Of a DNA stretch of 64,000 bases, positions 11,651-21,820 are shown piece after piece; the first letter of the stretch is position 1, and every line of letters starts with the position of its first letter. Source of the DNA: Apus apus. Lineage: Eukaryota; Chordata; Aves; Apodiformes; Apodidae. The notes under the pieces were generated by a model. It did no database searches. It was not told where the DNA came from and saw only the letters and a program-made list of their open reading frames with translations. The DNA lies in assembly GCF_020740795.1 (NCBI RefSeq), contig NC_067282.1, forward strand, positions 125,793,132 to 125,857,131. Reading direction: 5' to 3'. The translations under genes were made by a program, and so were the position numbers.

Positions 11651-13090
11651 AATTTAGATTAGACCATTACCCCTAGACCCTATAACCTTGACACAGCACA
11701 CTTAATTCCAGACCCTAGACCCTTAACCCTGCACACTTAACCTCAGAACCTAGACCCTTAACCCTATACGCTTAACTCTAGACTCTTAACCCTCGATGCT
11801 TAACACTAGACTAGGCCTTTAACATTAGACACTAGACCCCAGGCTCTTAACCCTACACACTAGACCCTAGACACTTCACCCTAGACCCTTAACCTTAGAT
11901 ACTAATCCCTAGATTCTAGAGCCTTAGCCCTAGGCTTTTTACTCTAGACATTTTACACAGGAAGCTTAACCCTAGACTCTTTATCCTGGGCCCTAATCCC
12001 TAGATCCTGGACCCTAGATTTTTTTCTCATAGTCCCATAGATCATTAACCCTTGATGCTTATCCCTAGAAGTTTAACCCTAGACAATTTATGATAGACAT
12101 TAGACTAATGACCCTAGACCCTTGACACTGGATCCCCAACTCCAGACCCTAGACCCTTAATCCTGTACGCATAACTCTAGACCCTTAACCCTACAGCCTA
12201 AACACTAGAGACTAGAGCCTAGACCCTTTAGACTACACACTTAACTCCAGAGGCTTAAATCTCCACCCTTAACACTCAACACTTACCACTAGACCCTAGG
12301 CCCTTTACACTAGACGCTAGACCCTGTGCCCCTAAACCTAGACACTAGACCCTAGACTCTTTACCCTAGACCCTTAACCCTTGATGTTTACCCTAGAAGT
12401 TTCACACTAAACCCTAGACAATTTAGATTAGACCCTTAACCCTAGACCTTAGATCCTTAACCCTGTATGGGTCACTCTAGACCCTTAAGGCCCTTAAAGC
12501 TACATCCTGAACACTACAGACTAGAACCTAGACTCTTTACCCTAAACACTTAAATCCAAACTCTTCAACCTAGACCCTTGACACTCAACACTAGAACCTA
12601 GACTCTTAACCCTTGACACTTAACACTAGACCCTACAGCCTTAACCCTAGACAATTAACCCTTGATGCTTAACATTAGAAGTTTAACCCTAGACCCTAGA
12701 CAATTTATGTTAGATCCTTAACTCATGACCCTATACTCTTGACTCTGGACGTTAGCTCCGCTTAACCTTATACACTTAACTCTAGACCCTTAAACTTACA
12801 AACTAAACACTAGAGACTAAAACCTAGGCCCTTTACCCTAGATGCTTAAGACCAGACTCTTGAACCTAGACCCTTAACCCTCAACACTAGAACACAGACC
12901 CTTAACCCTTGATGCTTAACACTAGACCCTAGGCCCTTAACCCTAGACATTAGAGCCTAGGCCCCTAACTCTAGACACTAGACCCTAGACACTTTACCCT
13001 AAACCCTTTACTCTAGATATTAAACCGTAGGCCCTAGAGCCTTAACCCTAGACGTTTTACACTAGAAGCTTAACCCTTGAAACAGAGCAT
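11651..13090 (-). repeat. Degenerate heptamer satellite, reverse arm 2
   Basis: CCCTAGA/CCCTTAA heptamers, reverse orientation. Reverse-strand higher-order markers (AATTTATGATAGAC and variants) occur near 12084, 12420 and 12702. The array fades out at about 13090 and does not reappear in the window. Confidence 0.9.
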
Positions 13091-13501
13091 TAACCAAACT
13101 CTGAATTCAAATAGTTAACTGCTCGTAGGGTGTAAATCTCTCATCTGAGCCTACTGCTAGTGACTTGTAAAAGCCTTTTGTGTGAGCTTATCTGTAGTTT
13201 TAGGGAAGAAATACACGGTTCCTTGAAGAAGAAAGAAGCCCTTCAACTGGGACTAGGGATGCCTGCTGTAACCAGTTCTACTGTGGAGTCAGCAAAGATA
13301 AACGGTAGAAGAGACAGAACTCAGTCAAAGGTTCCTGTGAGGAAGACTCAGGGATGAAGTAAACTACCCCCAGGAGACCCTAATGGACCTAACATCCATG
13401 TGATAATGGGCAGACACTTATGTAAATGATTTCTCAGGAAACTAATGAATATGTAAACCGTTTCTTAGAAATATTACACATAATTAAGTATCAGCGGTGT
13501 A
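13091..13501. other. Unique sequence, nothing recognised
   Basis: Non-repetitive transition between the satellite and the microsatellite. A 65-codon frame at 13160-13357 (+) has no recognisable similarity or initiation context and is probably chance. Confidence 0.5.
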
Positions 13502-13842
13502 TATCTTTCTTTCTCTTTCTTTCTCTTTCTTTCTCTTTCTTTCTCTTTCTTTCTCTTTCTTTCTCTTTCTTTCTCTTTCTTTCTTTCTCTTTCCTTCTTT
13601 CTTTCTTTCCTTCTTTCCTTCTTTCCTTCTTTCCTTCTTTCCTTCTTTCCTTCTTTCCTTCTTTCCTTCTTTCCTTCTTTCCTTCTTTCCTTCTTTCCTT
13701 CTTTCCTTCTTTCCTTCTTTCCTTCTTTCCTTCTTTCCTTCTTTCTTTCTTTCCTTCTTTCTTTCTTTCCTTCTTTCTTTCCTTCTTTCTTTCCTACTTT
13801 CTTTCCTGCTTTCTTTCCTGCTTGCTTGCTTGCTTGCTTTCC
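13502..13842 (+). repeat. Composite polypyrimidine microsatellite
   Basis: Three successive motifs on the + strand: a 10-mer block (TTTCTTTCTC units, to about 13590), an 8-mer block (TTCCTTCT units, about 13600-13745), then mixed TTTC/TTCC ending in four TTGC units (13820-13840). The whole tract is nearly pure pyrimidine. The two long open frames across it (13426-13911 and 13497-13865) are translations of the repeat and not genes. Confidence 0.97.
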
Positions 13843-13965
13843 GACATCCTCACCTTACCCTGTAAGGCGCATGGAGGAGCTATCCCCTGTGCATCCACCG
13901 CCATGAATTAAGAATACTGTCTTAACAGTACTTAGACTGTTGTGTGAATTCTCTTTGTTTCCTGG

Positions 13966-14035
13966 CAAGTGCCTTGCAAGCATGACAGCCCTTGGCCTTG
14001 CCAGTGTGGGGTAAGAGCTTCTGGTTTCTTCTCAC
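13966..14035 (+). repeat. Short dispersed/direct repeat, copy A
   Basis: About 70 bp (TGCCTTGCA..GACAGCCCTT..CTTGCCAGTGTGGGG.AAGAG) that recurs in the same orientation at 17982-18050. The two copies bracket a 4-kb block containing the H2A-like pseudogene. It may be a small repeat family or a duplication scar. Confidence 0.7.
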
Positions 14036-14099
14036 TCAATGGCAGTAGTGGCATGGAAAGGTGCAGCCCTTTGCCTGGGGCAGCCCTTGTTCTTACTCT

Positions 14100-14683
14100 C
14101 GGCTGTCTTTTTCTGGAGGAGGAGGCCAGGTGCTTGCTTTGGGGGACAGCTCTCTTGAGCAGCTAGGCATGCTGATGCACAGGATCTCCTTGAGCACAGA
14201 GCTCTTCTGCACCACTGCCTGCAAGTGCGATGGAGAAATGCCCTGCTACTTGGAACTCTCGGCAATTTTGCCAGGCACACCCATGGTCTGGCGTGTCAGG
14301 TACTGCAGCACTGCAGCCAGGTAGATGGAGGCTGTGGCTGCAAAGTGCTCAGCAAAGTGGCCTCCACGCAGCTGCCTTTCCATATGGCTCACAGGGAAGA
14401 GCAGCCCGGGCTGGAAGGAGTGAGAGCAGTGGCTCTTTCTGGCCTTGGCTTTGCTGCCTTCATAGAGGCCCCTAGGAGCTGCCTTTTTGGGCTCTCTCTC
14501 TGGTTCAGGCTCCATGCAGAGCTTCTCTTCTCTGGATGTGTTGCTTGCATTTGGCTTCCACGGGTCTCTCCATGCTGCACCTTCCTGTGCCATGCCTGCC
14601 TTACCTGCGTGTCCTTGCTGGCCCTCACTTGTGGTTGCTGTCTCCAGGCTCAGGTCACCCGGCTGCTTGTCCTTGTCTGCCAT
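14100..14683 (-). pseudogene. Divergent histone H2A-fold reading frame with internal amber stop
   Basis: On the minus strand an open frame from ATG at 14683 runs to TAG at 14248-14246 (the frame is open even further upstream). After about 80 residues rich in E, K, S and P without recognisable fold, the protein enters a clear H2A histone fold: GLLFPVSHMERQL aligns with the H2A GLQFPVGRVHRLL segment, then GHFAEHF, then IYLAAVLQYLT, matching the H2A alpha-2 signature YLAAVLEYLT. After the stop the same frame continues as ISPSHLQAVVQ..LKEIL, corresponding to H2A IPRHLQLAIRNDEELNKLL, and ends before the usual docking-domain tail. So the homology spans the stop. A long N-terminal extension, no introns and loss of the acidic-patch residues make it either a decayed copy or a very divergent germline-type variant; pseudogene is preferred. 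The exact H2A class cannot be named. Confidence 0.7.
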
Positions 14684-14719
14684 GCCAGGCCTTGTCCATG
14701 GAAGGGCCACCAGGACCAG

Positions 14720-15890
14720 CCCTGCTTTGACCAGGCCCTTGGGAAGAATGGATCTGGCTCAGCCCCTGTCCTGTGCAGGCTCTGGCCCTTTGCTCAGCTG
14801 GGCAATGGGAGCTAGGGTTCTCCTTGAGTGGCAAAGGACTTCCTCTGTGACCTCACCTCCCGGCCTGCGACATCATCCCTGCTGACTGTGCCCTTTGCGT
14901 GAGCTCAGGGAGCACTTCTGCTCCCCAGCTCCACTTCTGGTTTCCATGGCAGTGGTTTTCCCAGCGCTTGGCATGGGTGAAGCCTCCACAAGGCTGAGTG
15001 TTCACCTCTGTGTTCTCCTCTCTGGCCCTGCCTTGTGACAGCTCTCCCTTCAGCCCTTGCCTCTCCCCTTTCCCCTCATGCAGAAATGGACTGCTTTGTT
15101 TTACTCTGACATTCCCTTGTCCATGTCAACTACTGGAGCACAAGAGCCAGACACACAGGGGTGCCAGCACCTGTTCTTTGTTTCCCTTTGCACAGCTGCC
15201 CATCCCTGTGGCTCACAGAGATGGCCAGCCTGAGGAGTAGCTTGGGAGGTCAGTTCTTGGGGGAGCAGCTCATGTTGGTATTCACTTCTTCTTGCTCTTC
15301 CAAACAGCCTACAAAAGACAGTTTCATGACCTGTCTCCTTAGGCATTTTGCAAGATATTCCTCTGTAATCATACTTTCTTTAGCTTGTACTGATGTTTCT
15401 TTGTGATTTTTTGTCTTTTCTGACATGACTGATTTGCTTAAACATTTTTGGTTTTAGAGGGTGACTCGGTTCTCTCTACCTGGCATTCTTACCTACCTGA
15501 GAATTGCTTTCTTCACTTACTTTCTTTCCCAGCCTTGTAACATAGGTGTAAGCAACTCTTGGGCACTGGAGGCTTCTTTTGTGAATGAGTCTGTTTTTAT
15601 ATAATAAATGAATAAATGTCCCTTCTGACAGGATGGATAGACTAATGGAAGGTTGCAGCCTTCATTAGCCACAGGAGACCACTCATCCTTCTGTTGTACC
15701 ATTGGCATTGACACCCTCTGTTGTGTACTTCTGTGATTCACATGGTTCAGGGAAGTAAAATTGTCTTACAGGTTTACTAAGAATATTACCTAGTAATCAA
15801 CACTACTCTTGCATAATACAATTTTTAATTTAAAGAGTGGTGAAGAATAAAGCAAGAGATACAAATTCAACGGCTGTCTGTAAGTAGCCT
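14720..15890. other. GC-rich flank of the H2A-like frame, nothing further recognised
   Basis: Upstream side (minus-strand sense) of the H2A-like frame. Several overlapping open frames of 60-130 codons exist on both strands because of the base composition up to about 15350. None has a recognisable domain. Base composition returns to AT-rich by about 15400. Confidence 0.45.
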
Positions 15891-15891
15891 T

Positions 15892-16272
15892 TTGTGGAGT
15901 TTTTCTGACTGGATCCCAGAGGTACTGGGTGGCGGTGGTGGAGAAAAAGCTAGTAGAAAACAGCAAGACCAGGAGAAGGAGGTATGCACTGAGAGGTACT
16001 ATGTGAAAAACCCCCAAAGACTTATAAAATATGGAGCCCAGGAGTTCTGTTGGTGCTGCAAGACCCAGTCAACCAGAATGCCAACAGCCTACAAAATCTA
16101 CACCACCAGCACACACACCAGCACCTACAACACACAGAGTAACCCAGACCACTGCCAGGCAGTGACTGTTGTTTCCCACAAAAGCCACAGGGTTGTGCAA
16201 ACATCTAATGAAATTCAGGGCACTCTGAAGGACTTTCTGGACACCTGCCTAGAAGCCACCAATGTGTTTTGA
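15892..16272 (+). CDS. Unrecognised 126-codon open frame
   Basis: Open frame ending in TGA at 16270-16272. The predicted product starts with a tryptophan-containing segment and a glycine run (GGGGG), then a charged KASRKQQDQEKE stretch, then a Thr/Ser/Tyr-rich middle, and ends in a more ordinary amphipathic segment (GTLKDFLDTCLEATNVF). I recognise no family. The first codon is not a strong start, and there is no visible promoter or polyadenylation evidence except a distant AATAAA (about 16424). It could be an exon, a decayed retrocopy or chance. Confidence 0.2.
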   Translation: MWSFSDWIPEVLGGGGGEKASRKQQDQEKEVCTERYYVKNPQRLIKYGAQEFCWCCKTQSTRMPTAYKIYTTSTHTSTYNTQSNPDHCQAVTVVSHKSHRVVQTSNEIQGTLKDFLDTCLEATNVF

Positions 16273-17981
16273 TGCTGAGTGTCCTGCTGCACTTGGCCTT
16301 GCTACTCTGATGGGGTAGCTATGAACAAGTGTGTGAACTGCACAAGGTGAGCAGTGCATTTTGTGAATAGCCATCTGCTTCTAGTAATAACTGCTTGGCT
16401 CTACCAATAGTAACTGTTAATTAATAAAAGGTGCTTTAAGTTGTTTGGTTTTTTGGGGGTTTTGTTTGTGGGGGTTTTTTAATGAGGAAAAATGGAATTT
16501 ACAACAAAAAACCTCATTTCCCAAAGAAGAGCTCTTAGGAGCTGCAGAAACTAATTTTCCTCAGAGAAGTAAAACATCCCAAACCAGTTTCTTCACTTAA
16601 ATAACTCATTGCTTAGACAACAAAAAATTTTTCTACCTTGTTGCTCTGAAAGACGCACCAAATACCACTTCTGTTGTTAATTTGTTCTTCAGAATTATTA
16701 CTATAGAGGAGGTTTATAACAAAATATAGCACATTATGAGTACTTATACACTAGAAGGTGTGGGAAATTGTCTAGAGAAACAAGAAGTCTTGAGAGGCCA
16801 AAGGAAAGTAGAATTCCAGACTAAGAAGAAGCAAAAGAAACAAGAAAAATAAAAATGGGGGGAAAGAAAAAAGTAAGTAAGCAAGTAAGTAAATAAAAGA
16901 AATAGACCAACATTATCTAAGAGGGAAGAGAAGATGTACAAGAGGAAATATCAACTGAATTAGTTAATCAATAGGTTGATCATCAGAGCTGGAAGCCCCC
17001 AGGCTTTCTAACCATTAAGACCCTGCTTTAATGATTACTGTTGGTTTCTCAGGCTCAGGCCCTGTTGGAGTTGTAATTTCAAGCTTTTAGCGCCTTGGAA
17101 AGTCCTAATGTGATTTGATAATTTGAAAGAGGGCTGCTCAAAATTGCACCAGGTTTTGATGCTAGCTGAACTGTCCACTTGAACGGAATAGTAGTATATT
17201 CACCACCGCTCAGAAACAGAGTGCAAGTAGAAAGGACTGAAATGGTCTTTCTACCATTAGCTCTTTTCCATGCAACAGAATAAACCAGAAACAATAGTGA
17301 CTGTATTTACTCTAGGCAACTGCTCATGTTGCCTTGTGGTGCCCTCATGGAGAATGGGGAGGAGCTCAGAGTGTCTTCTCCAGCTTCTCCAGTTGTGGTC
17401 ACCATCTTTGTAGAAGATATCAGATCACACTGATCTAAACAACTCATTCCCCACTGACGTTTAGCCCCTCTATCTATAAGAGGCCAACCATTTCCCTTTC
17501 CAGACTACATTCTGCCAAACTAAACAAGACAAGATTTTCATTCTTTCTCATCTAAGAGAGGCCTCACATTCCCATCATCAGCACAACCTTTTTCTGAACT
17601 CTAGTTTTTGTTTGTCTTTTCTGACCAGAGATGCTTTATGCATAATGGGATTCCAGCTGAAGCAGAGCCTGGGCACCGGCTTCTCTCTGTTTCTGTTAGG
17701 AACAGATTTCTCAAAGTTTGTCATACTCACAGGATGCAAATGGTCCATTTACATCCTGCAACCAGCTTTCACAGTAATTTCCAGCAGATTAACTTACTGT
17801 TCCAAGCATGGGCAGGTTGCTGGCTACATGGCTTAAACTACTGGGGAGTCTTAGCTGAGTTGCAAGTAAGGAGGTACAGTGATACGCTTAATTCATTCCT
17901 TTGTATTATGGCATGTTGCATGACTACCAGCACAGACAGGTAGGTGTTGTACTAATGCTGGGTTGAAATATAAGGATTTGG
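16273..17981. other. Intergenic, nothing recognised
   Basis: AT-rich non-coding sequence. Short open frames (for example 17608-17943 +) carry no recognisable domain. A T/G-rich run lies at 16440-16485. A purine-rich stretch at 16850-16905 contains GTAA-type tetranucleotide repeats. Confidence 0.5.
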
Positions 17982-18050
17982 CAAGAGCCTTGCACATGGG
18001 ACAGCCCTTGTCTTGCCTTGCCAGTGTGGGGCAAGAGTTTCTGTTTTCTT
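17982..18050 (+). repeat. Short dispersed/direct repeat, copy B
   Basis: Same orientation as 13966-14035; shared core GACAGCCCTT and CTTGCCAGTGTGGGG followed by AAGAG and a TTTCT-rich end. It lies just before the 3' side of the CR1 that follows. Confidence 0.7.
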
Positions 18051-18103
18051 TGTACTTGAAGGTGACACTCCTATGTGCAATTCTTCTTATGGCTCATTAT
18101 TTA

Positions 18104-21035
18104 ATATCACACTAAAGAATTTCTTCCCAATGTCTAACCTAACCTTCAATATCTAACCTTCTTCCAATTTGAAACTTTTAACCCTTGTCCTATGACTATA
18201 TGTTATTTTAAAAAGTCCCTCCCGAGCTTTTCTGTAGCCCCTGCAGGTACTGGAAGGCCACTATAAGGCCTCCCTGGAGCCTTCTTTTCTCCAGGCTGAA
18301 CAGCCCCAACTCTCTCAGCTCATCTTCATGGAGAGGTGCTCCAGCCCTCTGATCACCTTTGTGCCCCTCCTCTGGGCTCCCTCCAGGAGCTCCGTGTCCT
18401 TCTCATGTTCAGGGCTCCAGAGTCAGACTCAGTACTCCAGGTGGGGTCTCATGAAAGCAAAGTAGGGGCAGAATCACCTCCCCTTACCTGCTGGCTGCAC
18501 TTCTTTTGATGCATCCTGGGACACAGATGGCTTTCTGGGCTGCAAGTGCACATTGCCAGCTCATGTTGAGCTTTTCATCAGCCAGCACCCCTAAGTCCTT
18601 CTCCTCAGGGCTGTTCTCTATTCATTCTCTGCTCAACCTGTAATTGTGCTTGGGATTGCCCTGACCCTGGTGCAGGATCTTGCACTTGGCCTGGTTAAAC
18701 TTCATGAAGTTTGCACAAGCCCACTTCTCAAGCTTGTCAAGGTCCCTCTGGATAGCATTCCTTCCCTCCGGTGTGTTGACCTCACCACACAGCTTGGTAT
18801 TATCAGCAAATTTGCTGAGGGTGCACTGAATTCCACTGTCCATGTCTTCAACAAATATGTTAAACAGCACTGGTCCCAGTATTGACCTTTGTAGAACTCC
18901 ACTCTTCACTGGTCTCCATCTGGACATCACATTGTTGATCACAACTTTGTGAGCAGAACCATCCATACAATCCATATCCTTCCAATTTTGAGACCAGGAT
19001 GTCTTGTGGGACAGCATTGAATGCTTTGCACAAGTCCAGGTAGATTATGCCAGTTGCTCTCCCCTTGTTCACTGATGCTGTGAGTCCATCATAAAAGGCC
19101 ACTAAATTTGTCAGGCACTGTTTGCTCTTAGAGAAGCCATGTTGCTTGCCACTAATCACCTTCGCATTTTTCCTGAGCCTTGGTAGAGCCTTCAGGAGGA
19201 TCTGTTCAATGATCTTGCTGGGCACAGAGATGAGACTGACTGGCCTGTAGTTCCCCAGATCTTGCTTTTTACCCTTTTTGGAAATGGAGGGTATGTTTCC
19301 CCTTTTCCAGTCAGCAGGAACTTCACCAGACTGCCATGACTTTTCAAGTATGATGGACAGGGGCTTTGCAGTTCCCTTAGGAGTCGCAGATGGATCTCGC
19401 AAGGTCACAAGTGCACTTTAGATGCTTTAGGCTCTTTAGATGATCTTGAACCTGCTTTTCTCCTACAGTGAGCAGATCTTCCTTCTTCCTGTCCTAGCCT
19501 TTGCCTTCTGCAGCTTGAGGGATATGGCTGGTGAAGACTGAGGCAAAAAAGTAATTGATCACCTCAGTCTTCTCCATAACCCACAACACCAGGTCTCCTG
19601 TTTCCTTCTGGAGAGGGCCCACATTTTCCCTAGTCTTCTTTTTATCACTGATGTGCCTGTAGAATCTTTTCCTGCTACCCTTGATGTCCCTGGCCAGATT
19701 TAATTCTATCTGGACTTTAGCTTTCCTAACCTGATCCCAGGCTGCTCTAACAGTTTATCTGCACTCCTCCCAGGCTACCTGTCCTTGCTTCCATGCTCTG
19801 AAGACTTTCTTTTTACTTCTGAGAGTGTCCAGGAGTTCCTTGTTCGTCTCCTCGTGTTGATCTCCTGGCATTCCTGTCTGCCTTCTTCTTCGTTGGAATG
19901 CATTGCTCCTGGGCTTGAAGGAGGTGATTCTTGAAAGTCCAGCTTTCCTGGGCTCTTCTCCCCTCCAGGATGTTATCCTATGGTACCCTACCAAGCAGAT
20001 CCCTGAAGAGGATGAAGTTTGCTCTCCTAAAGTCCAGGGCAGAAAGCTTGCTTCATACCCTCCTTGTTGCCCTAAGGATCCTGAATTCCACCATTTTGTG
20101 GTGACTGCAGCCAAGGCTGCCCTTAAGCTTCACATTGTCCACAAGCCTGTCCCTGTTGGTGACAACAAGGTTCAGTATAGCACCTTCTCACATTGGATCC
20201 TCTATGACTTGGAGAAGGAAATTGTCATCAATGCATTTCAGGAACTTCCTGGATTGTTGGTGCCTTCCTGTGTTGTCCCTCTAGCAGATGTCAGGTTGTC
20301 TATGAGGACCAAGGCCTGTGAACGTGGAGTCTATTTGCCTATAGAGGGCTTCATCCACTTGGTCATCCTGGTCAGGTGGCCTGAAGCAGACCCCCACTAT
20401 GGTATCACCTGCCTCTGTCTTCCGTTGAACCGTGGCCCTAAAGCTCTAGGTCAGCTCATCCTCCATTCCCAGGCACAGGTCCATGGACTTCATTTCATGT
20501 GTTCTTCTGCTGGCCTGTGATCCTTCTCCTGGCTCAGGCCATCTATTAGTGCCATTGGCCTCAAAGTTGTGGCAGTGGGAAGGATCCCCTCTCCCTCAGC
20601 TCTAGTTTAAAGCCCTCTTTACTAGATTGGCAAGCCAATTGTCAAAGATGTTTTCCCTTTTCTTTGAAAGATGAAGCCCATGAGCCCCCAGGAGACCAGG
20701 TTTCTCAAAGACAGTCCCATGGTCTAAGAAGCCAAAGCTATGGCTGAGGCACCACTACCATAACCATTTATTGAATTTCCCAACACGATATGCCCTTTCC
20801 GGCCCCATCTCTTTGACTGAGAGGATTGATGGAAAGACTACCTGCCATCCCAAGTCCTCCACTGCCACTCCCAGAGATCTCTAATCTTTCTTCATGGTCT
20901 TCATCTTGCTTCTGACTATATCACTGGTACCCATAGGAAATATCAGGAGTGGATAATAGTCACTGTGATGTACAAGTTTTGGTAAGCAGCAAAGCCCCTG
21001 GTGAGCAGCAGAATGGCCCCAAGTTCTGCCAGAAG
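18104..21035 (-). mobile_element. CR1 LINE, long 3'-truncated copy
   Basis: Minus-strand ORF2 in several broken frames. From high to low coordinate: a regulatory/5' section (about 20880-21035), endonuclease-domain remnants (about 20520-19755), then reverse transcriptase (19408-18622). The RT includes [20 protein letters not shown] fingers, [40 protein letters not shown] and the catalytic box reading KFADN. The copy stops at about 18104, within the sequence that normally precedes the CR1 tail, so the 3' end is missing. Numerous stops and frameshifts; inactive. Confidence 0.93.
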
Positions 21036-21040
21036 AGGTT

Positions 21041-21627
21041 TGCAGAATCACAGAATCATCATAGTTGCAAAAGACCTCTAAGATCACCAAGTCCAACTGT
21101 CAACCCAGAAAAAATCCAAACCACAATGCCCACTAGAGCATGTCCTGAAGTGTCCCATGTACCCGTTTTTTTTAAAGACCTCCAGGGATGGTGACTCAAC
21201 CACCTCCTTGGGCAGCCCGTTCCAGTGCCATAGTCTAAAACCTCCCCAGTCACAACTTTAGGCCATTTTCTCTTGTCCTATTGTTATTCACTTGGGAGAA
21301 GAGACCAACACCCACCTCCCTACAAACTCGTTTCAGGTAGTTGTAGAGAGCAATGAGGTCTCCCCTGAGACTCCTCTTCTCCAGACTAAATGGTCCCAGT
21401 TCACTCAGCTTCTGCTCATAAGACTTGTTCTCTATACCTTTCACTGGCTTGGCTGCTCTTCTCTGGACTCATTCCAGCACCTCCACGTATTTGTTGCAGT
21501 GAGGGGCCCAAAACTGAACACAGTACTCGAGGTGTGGCCTCACTAGTGTTGAGTACAGAGACATGATCTCTTCCCTACTCCTGCTGGCCGCACTATTTCT
21601 GATGCAGGCCAGGATGCTGCTGGACAG
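21041..21627 (-). mobile_element. CR1 LINE 3' fragment
   Basis: On the minus strand it ends with the CR1 tail (TGATTCTGTGATTC at the 21041 side) preceded by the GTTGGACTTGGTGATCTTAGAGG-like 3' segment, and runs upstream into the last part of ORF2 (frame at 21444-21250 reads [26 protein letters not shown], a typical CR1 C-terminus). It is 5'-truncated at about 21627, where a plus-strand CR1 begins. Confidence 0.9.
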
Positions 21628-21820
21628 GTTAAGATTGGACATTAGGTTTTCTTCACTGAAAGGGTTGTCAGGAATTGGGCTTGAGTCACCATCCCTGGAG
21701 ATGTAAAAAGATGGATAGGTGTGGTGCTTAAAGACATGGGTTAGTGGTGGGCTTGGCAGTGTTAGATTGAATGTTGGACTCGATGGATCTTTTTTTTTCC
21801 AACCTAAGTGTATTCTATGA
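21628..21820 (+). mobile_element. CR1 LINE 3' fragment
   Basis: Starts at GTTAAGATTGGACATTAGG and ends with the CR1 tail AACCTAAGTGTATTCTATGA. It abuts the oppositely oriented CR1 on its left with no intervening sequence. About 190 bp, 5'-truncated. Confidence 0.9.

Noticed and set aside
13426..13911. 161- and 122-codon Ser/Phe/Leu-rich open frames
   Set aside because: They are direct translations of the pyrimidine microsatellite and have no independent coding evidence.
14225..14885. Long plus-strand frames over the H2A-like block (196 and 132 codons)
   Set aside because: They are complementary to the H2A-fold frame in GC-rich DNA and have no recognisable domain.
19903..20520. 205-codon plus-strand open frame
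   Set aside because: It is the antisense shadow of the CR1 endonuclease region on the minus strand.
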